From NCBI GenBank assembly GCA_001600355.1, contig BCJU01000003.1:2918519-2982518 (forward strand): 64,000 bases of DNA. The letters run 5' to 3'. The notes beneath the pieces were generated by a model that did no database searches, was not told the origin of the DNA, and worked only from the letters and a program-made list of their open reading frames with translations. Positions 1 through 11,786 of this stretch are shown one piece after another. This DNA comes from Meira nashicola (taxonomy: Eukaryota; Basidiomycota; Exobasidiomycetes; Exobasidiales; Brachybasidiaceae). Numbering within the stretch: position 1 is the stretch's first letter; the number at the start of each line of letters is the position of its first letter. A program made the position numbers and the translations under genes.

Positions 1-760
1 GTCCAACAGCCATAAACCAACGCAAAAGACTTGAAAGACGAAGAAAGGTGCGACAGCATGTTCGATGAAGAGTTCAATAAATGTAGGTTTGGGAATGTTG
101 AATGTGTTTGGACCAAATGTATGTCTGGTGATCTCCACATCACGTTCACTGGCCAGACCTTTTGTACTTTGGAATTCGCCCATTGTTGGCTTTGAGTCAA
201 CTGGATACGGTAAGCGACGGAAAGTAGGTTCGCTAATCAAAGGCGAGACGAGTACAGAAGTGACGGAAGCTGATTGATCGGGCAATGTGAGAATGTATTT
301 GTCGGCTTGATAGGTAAAAGACGTTTCAGTGGGCATTCCAGAACGAGAATGACGTTCGATTTTGACCATATCTCCTTCTCCTTTGTGAGCATGAGGAAAG
401 ATGCGAATCAACTCAGTCTCGTTGATCGAGCTAACATTTCGACAAGTGATGAATGCCTTTGCTCCGATGCTCCATCTTGTGACTAAAAAGCTGAGTGCAT
501 GACCAGCTAACAAAGCAACAGAGAAAACAAACGTCCATTCTTCCGATTTAACCCAAGTATCATACTTTACGAAATATCCGTATGCCCAAATGGGGTAAAG
601 TGATAAGAAAGGGATGACATATAAATGCCATTCCAACGGTATCCGCCGATGAAGCGAAATCCGTGCAATGTCCGGAGATTGCACTGCGATCGACCTGTTT
701 AAGAGAAATGCAGTTGTTAAAAATTATTGCTAGCTATAATTGCATTTATCATACTCACAT
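1..760 (-). CDS. SPF1: P5A-type ATPase Spf1 (ATP13A1), N-terminal part, cut by window start
   Basis: The minus strand encodes the N-terminal ~232 residues of the ER P5A ATPase, the pump that removes misinserted tail-anchored and mitochondrial helices from the ER membrane. I see YGPN-type text (TFGPNTFNIPKPTFIELF followed by HAVAPFFVFQVFCVGLWLLD), the family's signature run before the M domain, and two membrane segments near the N-terminus (HLYVIPFLSLYPIWAYGYF and TFVFSVALLAGHALSFLV). The first exon contributes only AT of the start codon (760-759). A 64-base intron lies at 758-695 (GTGAGT...ACAG) and exon 2 starts at 694 with G, giving MSIAVQSPDIAR. An in-frame stop lies just upstream in exon 1, so the split ATG is the only sensible start. 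The C-terminal catalytic part lies outside the window. Family assignment is secure; the splice is inferred from frame and consensus. Confidence 0.9.
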
Positions 761-1186
761 TTTCGACAAAGGCAGTGATGGTTATGGTATTCGTAGAAAC
801 AATGCGCGGCCTTTGTCTCTTGCAATCTTCTTACTATTTAGCCTATTCGCATTTTTGTGTGTGCATGCAGAATAGCACAGCGCCCGCAAGACAAAAAGAT
901 CTGTGCGAATGGCGTGGAAGGTTGGAGGTAGACTGGGTTATATAATCACACGTGTACATGCCTGAAAAAAAGTCGGCTAGAGAACCCGCCAAACATGAAA
1001 GATGCACGGGCGGAAAAATTCAATGTGGGCGCCGACTTTTGAGAGAGGCTGAAGGAAGGACAGCACAAAAAAAGCTTGTCGGTCAAAATGCGAAGGGAGA
1101 GAGAGTTAGAGGAAGATGCACAAACCATATCAATTAGGTTTTCACCATCATCATAATCCGTTCCTTTTTTGTGGTTCACAGTAAAG
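761..1186. other. Divergent promoter region SPF1 / SUCLG1
   Basis: Non-coding stretch between two divergent genes. It holds a TATATAA at 939-945 and an ACACGTGT palindrome with an E-box CACGTG core at 948-955, then a pyrimidine-rich leader before the SUCLG1 start. Short frames here look like chance. Confidence 0.6.
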
Positions 1187-2236
1187 ATGTTGAGCCTTCT
1201 AAGCTCATCTTCTCGTTTTTCGCTCGGTAAAGCAGCTTTGAAGGGTACATCGCCAAGCAGCATACTTTTCTCTAATGGAGGAAAAGCTGCGTTCTCTTCA
1301 AGCTCAATTCGTCGTAGTTACGAAGATACGATCAAAAACATTCTTGTCAAGAAAGATTCAAAGATTATCTGTCAAGGTTTCACAGGAAAGACTGCTACTT
1401 TCCACTGTAAACAAGCTCTAGAATATGGTACAAACCTTGTCGGAGGTGTTTCACCTAAGAAAGCTGGACAAGAACATTTAGGATTGCCAATCTTTGCTTC
1501 CGTAAAAGAGGCAATGCAAAAGACTAAAGCAGATGCAAGTGTTTTATACGTTCCTCCTCCAGCTGCTGCAGATGCAATCATTGAAGCAATCGAAGCTGAA
1601 GTTCCTCTCATTGTAGCAATTACAGAAGGTATTCCTCAACAAGATGAAATCCGTGTCGCACATGCATTAAAGAACCAATCCAAATCTCGTTTGATCGGAC
1701 CAAATTGCCCAGGTGTAATTAATCCTGAAGGTTGCAAGATTGGTATCATGCCCGGTCATATTCACACTCCCGGTAAGATTGGTATCGTTTCACGTTCAGG
1801 TACATTGACTTATGAAGCCGTTAATCAAACTACTGAACACGGCTTGGGTCAATCGATCGTTGTTGGTATTGGAGGTGATCCGTACCCAGGAAGTACAACT
1901 TTGGATTTGGTGAAGTTGTTGTTGGAAGATGATAATTCAAAGGGTATTGTTTTGATCGGTGAAATTGGTGGATCTATGGAGGAGGATGCCGCCGAATACC
2001 TTGAAAAACATAACAAGACACGCAAGAACCCTAAACCAGTTGTAGCTTTCATTGCCGGTCGTACCGCACCTCCAGGACGCAGAATGGGTCACGCAGGTGC
2101 AATCATTGCAGGTGGAAAAGGTGGTGCAGGTGACAAGGTTGCTGCTCTAGAAAAAGCTGGTGCCATTGTTGCTGATAGCCCGGCAAAGATCGGAGAATTG
2201 ATGAAGAAAGCAATGGTCGAAGCAGGATTAGCATAA
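1187..2236 (+). CDS. LSC1: Succinyl-CoA ligase (ADP/GDP-forming) alpha subunit, mitochondrial
   Basis: Alpha subunit of succinyl-CoA synthetase, which turns succinyl-CoA into succinate with substrate-level NTP formation in the TCA cycle of the mitochondrial matrix. 349 residues from ATG 1187. The frame is open a little further upstream, but only from TTG, and the ATG begins a Ser/Arg/Leu-rich mitochondrial presequence ([18 protein letters not shown]). Visible family marks are the CoA-binding Rossmann part ([22 protein letters not shown]), the [10 protein letters not shown] loop, [13 protein letters not shown], and the phospho-histidine loop [11 protein letters not shown] with His about residue 302. 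No intron. It is transcribed away from SPF1. Confidence 0.97.
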   Translation: MLSLLSSSSRFSLGKAALKGTSPSSILFSNGGKAAFSSSSIRRSYEDTIKNILVKKDSKIICQGFTGKTATFHCKQALEYGTNLVGGVSPKKAGQEHLGLPIFASVKEAMQKTKADASVLYVPPPAAADAIIEAIEAEVPLIVAITEGIPQQDEIRVAHALKNQSKSRLIGPNCPGVINPEGCKIGIMPGHIHTPGKIGIVSRSGTLTYEAVNQTTEHGLGQSIVVGIGGDPYPGSTTLDLVKLLLEDDNSKGIVLIGEIGGSMEEDAAEYLEKHNKTRKNPKPVVAFIAGRTAPPGRRMGHAGAIIAGGKGGAGDKVAALEKAGAIVADSPAKIGELMKKAMVEAGLA

Positions 2237-2381
2237 AGAATCCATACGATAGAATAATTCTGTTTATGCTAAATGTTGTCAATTTATAATTCATGATACA
2301 TTTGAATGACGAATATGTCATTGTCCTGAATAGTGTTACAGTCTTATTCCATTAATGCAGTAGTAGTGTACAATGATGTTA

Positions 2382-4385
2382 TTACAAATCGGGAACTGGC
2401 AAATGAGTAGTGTGAATTGCATCTTCCCTAAGATATCTCACTTCCACTTCTCCATTCTTGTCGAAATGCTTGCCCAGAATGAATACGAGCGGATAGCCAA
2501 TCAAGTCAGCTTCATTTAATTTGGCACCAATCGACATTGTTGATCGATCATCGATTGCGATATCGTTCTCCTGACACGAGCCAACATGAGAGAGGACTGC
2601 GTACCATGAAGTTTTCTCTTGATTATTGGCTCTTTGTGTGAGTAGGTTACAGATAGACTCGACTGCAGCCGCCTGTTTTTCGTTGTGCAAATCTGATGTA
2701 AGAACCAAAGCCTTGAACGGAGCAATTTCGGGATTCCATGCAAATCCTTTTCGAATCTTTGTTTGCTTCTGCGACACTGGCGAATTCAGCTTGTCAAACG
2801 TTCTCTGAGCATTTTGTGCTAAAACGCCTAAAATGCGAGTCAAGCCAATACCATAACAACCCATCTGGAATAATGCTGGCTCATTTGTGGATGGTGTATT
2901 CTTAGTATCAGTCATGAATTGATATTCCAATGCTTTCGAATATCGTGTCCCAAGCAAGAATGTATGTCCAACTTCTACCGCTTTTGCTTCATGTAATTTC
3001 CCTTTTCCGCATGAGGCACAAGTATCATTAACTTCAGCTTGTCTAATATCGACGTATTCCTGAGGGATGGCATCATGAGGCGATGCAAACTGTGCGCCGA
3101 AATAGTCATGAAGAGTAGGAGCACCTTCTGATTCGGAGCTGTGCTTTGAGGTAGAGCCAGCTGGTGAGCCAAATTGTTCGACAGCATGCAAGACGGCCTG
3201 TTGGACTTCTTCCGGTTCCAAAGCTGCGCATTCATGATCAAGAAGGATACGAATACGGTCAAAGCGTACTATTGGACCTTCAGGTCTTTCTTTCCAATCC
3301 CACTGTGTACTACTTCCATTCTGACTTTCGCACGCCGTTAAAGGAGAAAGCTGGTCTGTAGAAATAGTATTTGCCGCAAATTGACCATTCTCGATCGCCT
3401 GTTTTAATTTGATCGGGTTAAGACTTCGACCTTTTGGTGATACGACTGCTGTTAGTGTACAACCATGAAAAGATGGATCGCTAGCGCCATGCAAAGATAC
3501 ATGCACTTCGCTTGCTTCAATGGGCATGTTCTCGCGTCTGGGCAATGAAGTTGCTTTCTCAATGTTGGCAGAGTAATCGCAATGATCACACGATATCAAA
3601 GCATCTTCTCCGAGTGGATCCCTTACCTGATACTCATGCGATCGTAGTCCTCCCATTGCTCCTGTGTCTGCTTCTGCTACTTGCCAACCACTACTTTTCG
3701 GTCCAAAAAGTCTGGTCATTATACGATCGTATGCTGCTCTCACTTCTTCATAAGAGCGTTCAGCATCATTGACAGTAGCATCAAAAGTGTAAAGGTCTTT
3801 CATAATGAAGCCACGTGTACGCAATAATCCACTCCTAGGTCTCGGTTCATCTCTATGTTTGCTTGTGATCTGATAAACTTTGATCGGTAATTGTTTATAA
3901 GACTGAACTTCTTCTCCGATCAATTTTGTAACTTCTTCTTCAAATGTGGGAGCAAGTATAAATTCTGTCTGTTTTCTATCTTTAAGCTTGTATAATTCAC
4001 TTCCCATTGTGTCAAATCGTCCGCTTTTGTGCCATAAATTGCTAGACAGCATCGTTGGCATTTCCAATCTACTTGCACCAATTACTTCCATTTCTTCGTC
4101 AATCAATCGTTCAATCTTTTTTATCATCCTATATCCATTCGGCAAAAGGGTAAAAAAGCCTGAAGAAGATTGTCTGATATACCCTCCTCTTACCAAAAGT
4201 CCAACACTTTCTACTTGTTCATTACCGATTTGTTCAGCTTTAAGGGTAGGAATAAATTGTTTTGATAGCCGAACGGTTTTGCGGGTTATCGGCGCTTGAA
4301 AAGACGATGCTGCTCGCCGAATGGTTTGACTAACAGTCAAAGACCTCTGCCGTGCCAATAGGGCTGGCGAGAAATATACAAGCAT
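2382..4385 (-). CDS. Prolyl-tRNA synthetase, mitochondrial (bacterial type, class II)
   Basis: Charges mitochondrial tRNA-Pro. 667 residues, no intron; the ATG at 4385 begins a basic, Ser-rich presequence. Class II motifs: motif 1 region around residues 60-130 (LLPNGYRMIKKIERLIDEEM), motif 2 around 178-200 (RDEPRPRSGLLRTRGF then MKDLYTFD), and motif 3 around 508-523 (GCYGIGLTRILGVLAQ). A ~250-residue insertion lies between motifs 2 and 3, in the place of the bacterial INS/editing domain, and the C-terminal anticodon-binding domain follows (APFKALVLTSDLHNE). The protein is longer than typical animal mitochondrial ProRS. Oddity: motif 2 has RGF (Gly192) where ProRS usually has REF. It shares an upstream region with the divergent kinesin gene. 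Confidence 0.93.
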   Translation of the reverse strand: MLVYFSPALLARQRSLTVSQTIRRAASSFQAPITRKTVRLSKQFIPTLKAEQIGNEQVESVGLLVRGGYIRQSSSGFFTLLPNGYRMIKKIERLIDEEMEVIGASRLEMPTMLSSNLWHKSGRFDTMGSELYKLKDRKQTEFILAPTFEEEVTKLIGEEVQSYKQLPIKVYQITSKHRDEPRPRSGLLRTRGFIMKDLYTFDATVNDAERSYEEVRAAYDRIMTRLFGPKSSGWQVAEADTGAMGGLRSHEYQVRDPLGEDALISCDHCDYSANIEKATSLPRRENMPIEASEVHVSLHGASDPSFHGCTLTAVVSPKGRSLNPIKLKQAIENGQFAANTISTDQLSPLTACESQNGSSTQWDWKERPEGPIVRFDRIRILLDHECAALEPEEVQQAVLHAVEQFGSPAGSTSKHSSESEGAPTLHDYFGAQFASPHDAIPQEYVDIRQAEVNDTCASCGKGKLHEAKAVEVGHTFLLGTRYSKALEYQFMTDTKNTPSTNEPALFQMGCYGIGLTRILGVLAQNAQRTFDKLNSPVSQKQTKIRKGFAWNPEIAPFKALVLTSDLHNEKQAAAVESICNLLTQRANNQEKTSWYAVLSHVGSCQENDIAIDDRSTMSIGAKLNEADLIGYPLVFILGKHFDKNGEVEVRYLREDAIHTTHLPVPDL

Positions 4386-4859
4386 CTGTTAACTGAACGA
4401 TAAACGAGAAGAATGATGATAGCATTCATCATGAGCAGAAATCGGAATGACATTTGTACAAGTTTCTTCGCACGGGCATGGATCTTCTTAAATTTCATTG
4501 ATAAAAAATCCACTACAGGCGTGAAAGTGTTTAAAATCTAGGGCGCCGCGCTAGGGAGATCACGTCTGGTTGCTCTAGCATAGTGCTTATGTACCCGGTG
4601 TATTCTCTGAGACCAACATGCGAGAGTGTGTTACTTATGATAATTGTCCGCTCAAATTAAGGTGTGCATTTAAACATCCATCATCATCACCAATCTCCCT
4701 CCTAAATTCTTGTCGTATGCTTCGTTCTTCGTAAATTTTCTTTAACATAATCATTTGCAAATTTCAGCAAGAGGAGAAGGGAGGTAATCAGAAGTAGATT
4801 GTATATTGAAAGGGGAAATTTCGCCTGAAATCTGGAGTGTCAAGTGATTAAGGCCCACT
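4386..4859. other. Divergent promoter region ProRS / kinesin-3
   Basis: 474 bases without a credible gene. It contains a GC-rich GGCGCCGCGC at 4542-4551, also found upstream of two other genes in this window, and purine-rich leader sequence before the kinesin ATG. Confidence 0.5.
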
Positions 4860-7800
4860 ATGGCTGATTCAGGTAATATCAAGGTGGTGGTACGATGTCG
4901 TCCTTTGAATACACGTGAAAAGAATCGTGGTGCTTCTCATTTGATTGAATGTAAAGATCAACATCAATTAATCCTCAATCCTCCAGGTGAAGGAGATTCT
5001 CGCGAAAATGCAAAAGCTACAAAGAAGAAATCTATGCCTTTCTCTTTTGATCGAGCTTATGATGAAAATACAGAACAATCAGAATTATTCGAATATGTTG
5101 GTCTAGAGTTACTCGAACATAGTTTCAACGGTTTCAATACTTGTGTTTTCGCATATGGTCAAACAGGTTCAGGAAAGTCACATAGTATGGTGGGATATGC
5201 CGAAGCAAAAGGTCTGATCCCTTTGACGTGCTCGCGTTTGTTCGATGATGCGAATCGTTTGATGGATAATGATCCAAATCTTCGAATCACAGTCGAAGTG
5301 TCATACATTGAAATTTACAACGAAAAGGTTAGAGATTTACTTAATCCCAAAAATAAAGGCAATCTTCGTGTTCGTGAACATCCGAGTTTGGGTCCTTATG
5401 TCGAGGATTTGAGTAAACTTGTTGTCAAAGACTTCCAAGACATTGAAAGTTTAATGGACGAAGGAAACAAAGCACGTACTGTTGCTGCAACAAATATGAA
5501 CGAAACCTCATCTCGGTCACATGCCGTCTTCACTCTCGTGGTAACACAAAAGCGAAAAGATGAGGAAACAAATCTAGAAGCAGAAAAAGTGTCAAGAATC
5601 AGTTTGGTGGATTTGGCAGGATCTGAAAGAGCCAATTCGACAGGTGCAACCGGATCGCGATTGAAAGAAGGTGCAAATATCAACAGATCCCTTACAACCC
5701 TAGGTAAAGTCATTGCAGCTTTAGCCCAAGCCTCAATGGAACCTGCAAAAGGGGCAAAGAAAAAAGCGGCTCTGGAAAACTTTGTGCCTTATCGAGATTC
5801 CGTTTTGACGTGGCTCTTAAAAGACAGTCTTGGAGGTAACTCAAAAACTGCCATGATTGCTGCCATTTCTCCAGCAGATTATGAAGAGACTCTAAGTACT
5901 TTACGCTATGCTGATCAAGCAAAGAAAATCAAGAACAAAGCTGTTGTCAACGAAGACCCAAATGCAAAACTCATTCGCGAGCTCAAAGAGGAATTGGAGA
6001 TGTTACGAAATCGCGTGCAGATTGGTGGCGGAGGCGAAGGAGAAGGTACATGGGATCCAAGCATTCCACCAGAAAAACAAGTTGTCAGATACCAGACAAA
6101 GAATGGAGAGATCAAAACGGTCACCAAAGCAGAATTACAAGATCAACTGGAACAAAGCGAAAAGATTATGGAAAGCTTAAATCAAAGTTGGGAGCAAAAA
6201 GTTGCCCAAACTCGTGCTATTCAAATCGAAAGAGAAAAAGCTTTGGAAGAATTGGGAATCACTGTCGACAAAGGCAATGTTGGTGTGCATACACCGAAGT
6301 CCCTACCGCATCTTGTCAACTTGAACGAAGATCCGCTCATGTCTGAATGTCTTATTTATCAGCTCAAGCCTGGTACAACGTCTGTTGGCAATCTCTCTGG
6401 CAGTCCTTCTGACACTGTCGAAGGCACTGCTCAAATTCGTCTTAGCGGTGATACGATTCTACCCGAGCATTGCTTGTTCGAAAACGTTGATGGGGTCGTT
6501 ACTTTGCATACGAAAAGTTCAGACTCGCAAACTATGGTCAATGGCAAGAAAGTCACTCCAGAAGAACCTAGAAGACTACGATCAGGATATCGTATCATTC
6601 TCGGAGATGATTTCCGTCACGTTTTCCGATTCAATCATCCCGAAGAGGTACGTAAAGCACGTGATAGAATTCGATTGGCTTCTACGACTGGCGGAGATGA
6701 AACGGATGATAATATCCCACGATCCGATTCACCTACATCAGAAGCAAATGAAGGTAATGTTGATTGGACGTATGCTCGCAGAGAAGCTGCCTTGGCCGCT
6801 GTGCATGGACAAGATGTCAATTTTGACGCTTTGAACGAAGGCGATCTGGAAAAGCTGTATGAAGATATCATGAAAGCACGTTCGAAAAAGATAGGCAGTG
6901 GAGCATGGAGACCCGAAAGCCGATTGAGCTCTTTCGATGACAATACAAGCGAAACTGCAAGCTCAGAGTTAAGACCGTATTCGATGAGCGCTTATACCGA
7001 CGATACAAGCTTAGACCCTTGGAGCATTAATATAGATGGAGATGGGCCAAGCTTAATACCCTCCTTGAGCACACCTGAGCCTGAGCAAGAGCAAGAATCA
7101 CAAGAAACTGTTGATTTGCGCAAACAGGTGAAGGATTACCAAGAACAGATCACAAAGCTTTCCACCCAACAAAAAATCACATCTCTTGATTTACCAGCAA
7201 ATTTCTCTCCACGTGAAAAGAGACTTTTGAAGAGCGCTTTGGCAAAATGGAGAAACCAAACAAAGGTATCCATGGCAGAAGATATTTTGTCAAACGCAGT
7301 TTTACTCAAAGAAGCAAATGTGATCAGTCGAGAATTGCGCAAATCTACTACATATCAATTCACCATCGTAGACAAAGGATCACTGTCCAATCCTACTTCA
7401 AGTGTTGAGGCAATTGCAGGTTTGTCGGAATTTGATGACGTTGCCGATGCATCATTAGCAAGTGCACCAAAGCCATGCGTTGCTGTAAAAGTGATTGATC
7501 ACGCACATCCTTCCGTTTACATTTGGTCAATCGCAAAACTTGAGCAAAGATTGCAGAAGATGAGAAACCTCTACACTTTTATCGATAGACCGGAGTATAG
7601 CCAACATTTCAATTGGGCGGATCCATTCTATGATGACAATACCCATGGCGTAAATTTTACCTTTATTGGAAATGCTTTAATACCCCTTACGCCTTTATAC
7701 CGTCAAACATCGGCACAATATACCAATCTTCCGATTCATTCTCGACATACTCATCAAAGGATAGGAACATGCAAGGCAGAGTTGAAATTTATCAGTCTTA

Positions 7801-9710
7801 CTGGACCCCAAAATGGCTCGATAAACGGTTCATCCGACGCTGGAACAGGCAATAGTGACTTGATCCCTGGCCAAAAGCTAGGATGTCAGCTATCAATTGA
7901 TACGGTGGTTATAAAGGGAAGCAAGAGCGAATTTGTAAAGTTGCATTTGCAAGTGCGAATGGCAGCTTTAGCGGGTGAAAAAGGTAGCCAGGACGTTTTC
8001 ACATCTATACCCGTCGAATCTTCAGCTGATCTCAAATTGCGTAAAACGATCTCATTCATCCTTGATAAGGAGAACATCTCTCGTTTAAGGGAACAAATGT
8101 TGCCTATTGAAATCTTTGCTACCGTCAAAGAAGGCTACCTTCAATCTCTTGAACAATACGATACAGGTAAAGAAGCGAATCGCACTATTGGACATGCACC
8201 TGTTCAAGATGGAACGAGTAACGGCAATTCCAGCTCGGCAAATCATGCTGATGAACGTCCAAGTCTGCACGTCAAATCTCCTTCTTCTGGTCGCTTGAGC
8301 GAAAGGGAGATGGTATCTGAAGAACGTCATGATATCTTGGCTGCTGTTCAAATTTGTGAACTTGATAGTTCTGGTGCGTATAAACCCGTACAAGTTCGAG
8401 CTCAATCGATGCTCGATCCAGGTGCTTTCTACCTCAGACAAGGATTGCAACGTAAATTGGTCATTCAATTACGCCATGACTCAGGTCATCAATTCCCATG
8501 GTCAAGTTTTTCGAACGTGAATTTAGGATCTGTTCGTTTACTTGATTCGAAAGGCAAGATACATTCTTCTACATTAGGAGAAGGTGTTTCTTTAAAGACA
8601 CCTATCAAACAACAAACGCTCACTTTCAATACAAACGGAACCAGTGATTTAGAGTTGTGGACTTGGTGGGATAGCAGCATGCACGATTCCATCTTTTTGA
8701 ATCGAACAACAGCATCCAACCAACGTGTTTTGCTCAATCTCAAATTCGAAGTGACTGTTGAATCATGCATCGAACCGGTTCTATTTGAGATGGATATTGC
8801 AGTGACGATTCATGCACGAGATGCTAAAGCACCTGGAAAGCTACTCAACATGCTTGAATCTGCTACGATCGGAAGTCGTGTTTTGACAAAGACCAGCAAT
8901 ATATTTGCAGTCAGACTTACACCTCCGATGACAAAGAAAAGCAAAGAATTATGGAGATTAGATACTGCTACCAAATACGTTCGTGGACAAGAAACACTAG
9001 AAGGAAAGTGGAAGCCAAGAAGTGTGGGATTAATTCATGAATATGCTCAATTTGTCCGCAAAGAGCGAAGATATGCAGAAGTGGAAGGCGTTCGTGCTCT
9101 GCTCAAAGCACACCCTCCGTTATCATTACTAGAAAACAATGGTGATAAAGCAGAAGGAGTTGATGAAGAAGCACTTATCCAAAGATCTCTTGATGCGTGG
9201 AAATCAGTCATGATGGACGCCAAAATTTCTGTTCTGGCTCGTGAGATTGATGAAAATCGACAAACGAAATTCGGTGAAGAATCAAAGGAACAGAACGGTC
9301 TCATACCCAACGGTAAGGAAGAAGACAATCATGGCACTGATAAAGAAGAACAAGAAGCACCACTTCCCACGAAACTCAAAGCAACTGTCACACTGGTACC
9401 AAAGAGCGATACAGCCAATAAGCGAGGCTATTTATTCATGCCAATAGAAGCATTCAGCGATCATTGGGTAAAAAGATGGTTCGTCCTTCGAAGGCCATAT
9501 TTATACGTTTACGAATCGAGTTCGGAACTAGACGAATTATTGGCAATGCATTTAGGCTCCGTTCGTGTTGAACATGATGAAAATATTGAAAATATGTTGA
9601 ACAAGAAATGCATTTTTGGATTATATACGGCGGCTAATTCGTACTTTTTGCAAGCTCCAAATCCCCAAGAAATGGAACATTGGATGAATTCGTTGAGCAT
9701 TCGCCGATAA
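4860..9710 (+). CDS. Kinesin-3 motor (Unc104/KIF1A type) with FHA and PH domains
   Basis: Plus-end-directed microtubule motor that carries endosomes and vesicles in fungal hyphae. 1616 residues in one exon from ATG 4860. Order of domains: motor head 1-~365 with P-loop GQTGSGKS (100-107), switch I NETSSRSH (~214-221) and switch II LVDLAGSER (~249-257); a short neck and coiled coil (~375-480); FHA domain ~505-600 (LSGDTILPEHCLF, VNGKKV); KIF1B domain ~815-935 (EANVISRELRKSTTYQF, IWSIAKLEQRLQKMRNLY); the DUF3694 region ~1155-1360; and a C-terminal PH domain ~1520-1612 (KRGYLFMP, WVKRWFVLRRPYLYVY) that binds phosphoinositide on cargo. This is the full kinesin-3 architecture with no visible break. 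Confidence 0.97.
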   Translation: MADSGNIKVVVRCRPLNTREKNRGASHLIECKDQHQLILNPPGEGDSRENAKATKKKSMPFSFDRAYDENTEQSELFEYVGLELLEHSFNGFNTCVFAYGQTGSGKSHSMVGYAEAKGLIPLTCSRLFDDANRLMDNDPNLRITVEVSYIEIYNEKVRDLLNPKNKGNLRVREHPSLGPYVEDLSKLVVKDFQDIESLMDEGNKARTVAATNMNETSSRSHAVFTLVVTQKRKDEETNLEAEKVSRISLVDLAGSERANSTGATGSRLKEGANINRSLTTLGKVIAALAQASMEPAKGAKKKAALENFVPYRDSVLTWLLKDSLGGNSKTAMIAAISPADYEETLSTLRYADQAKKIKNKAVVNEDPNAKLIRELKEELEMLRNRVQIGGGGEGEGTWDPSIPPEKQVVRYQTKNGEIKTVTKAELQDQLEQSEKIMESLNQSWEQKVAQTRAIQIEREKALEELGITVDKGNVGVHTPKSLPHLVNLNEDPLMSECLIYQLKPGTTSVGNLSGSPSDTVEGTAQIRLSGDTILPEHCLFENVDGVVTLHTKSSDSQTMVNGKKVTPEEPRRLRSGYRIILGDDFRHVFRFNHPEEVRKARDRIRLASTTGGDETDDNIPRSDSPTSEANEGNVDWTYARREAALAAVHGQDVNFDALNEGDLEKLYEDIMKARSKKIGSGAWRPESRLSSFDDNTSETASSELRPYSMSAYTDDTSLDPWSINIDGDGPSLIPSLSTPEPEQEQESQETVDLRKQVKDYQEQITKLSTQQKITSLDLPANFSPREKRLLKSALAKWRNQTKVSMAEDILSNAVLLKEANVISRELRKSTTYQFTIVDKGSLSNPTSSVEAIAGLSEFDDVADASLASAPKPCVAVKVIDHAHPSVYIWSIAKLEQRLQKMRNLYTFIDRPEYSQHFNWADPFYDDNTHGVNFTFIGNALIPLTPLYRQTSAQYTNLPIHSRHTHQRIGTCKAELKFISLTGPQNGSINGSSDAGTGNSDLIPGQKLGCQLSIDTVVIKGSKSEFVKLHLQVRMAALAGEKGSQDVFTSIPVESSADLKLRKTISFILDKENISRLREQMLPIEIFATVKEGYLQSLEQYDTGKEANRTIGHAPVQDGTSNGNSSSANHADERPSLHVKSPSSGRLSEREMVSEERHDILAAVQICELDSSGAYKPVQVRAQSMLDPGAFYLRQGLQRKLVIQLRHDSGHQFPWSSFSNVNLGSVRLLDSKGKIHSSTLGEGVSLKTPIKQQTLTFNTNGTSDLELWTWWDSSMHDSIFLNRTTASNQRVLLNLKFEVTVESCIEPVLFEMDIAVTIHARDAKAPGKLLNMLESATIGSRVLTKTSNIFAVRLTPPMTKKSKELWRLDTATKYVRGQETLEGKWKPRSVGLIHEYAQFVRKERRYAEVEGVRALLKAHPPLSLLENNGDKAEGVDEEALIQRSLDAWKSVMMDAKISVLAREIDENRQTKFGEESKEQNGLIPNGKEEDNHGTDKEEQEAPLPTKLKATVTLVPKSDTANKRGYLFMPIEAFSDHWVKRWFVLRRPYLYVYESSSELDELLAMHLGSVRVEHDENIENMLNKKCIFGLYTAANSYFLQAPNPQEMEHWMNSLSIRR

Positions 9711-9855
9711 TTTTACCTTATAAACATTCTCCTTTTTTTTTCTGTATATATACCCTCGTAGTCATAACACGAAATGTCACTCCTTATGCACTAAATGGAC
9801 ATCAGCATGATTTAATTATACTATGAATACAACTTTTTATTTCATATTTGAACGA

Positions 9856-11786
<1,931 letters not shown>

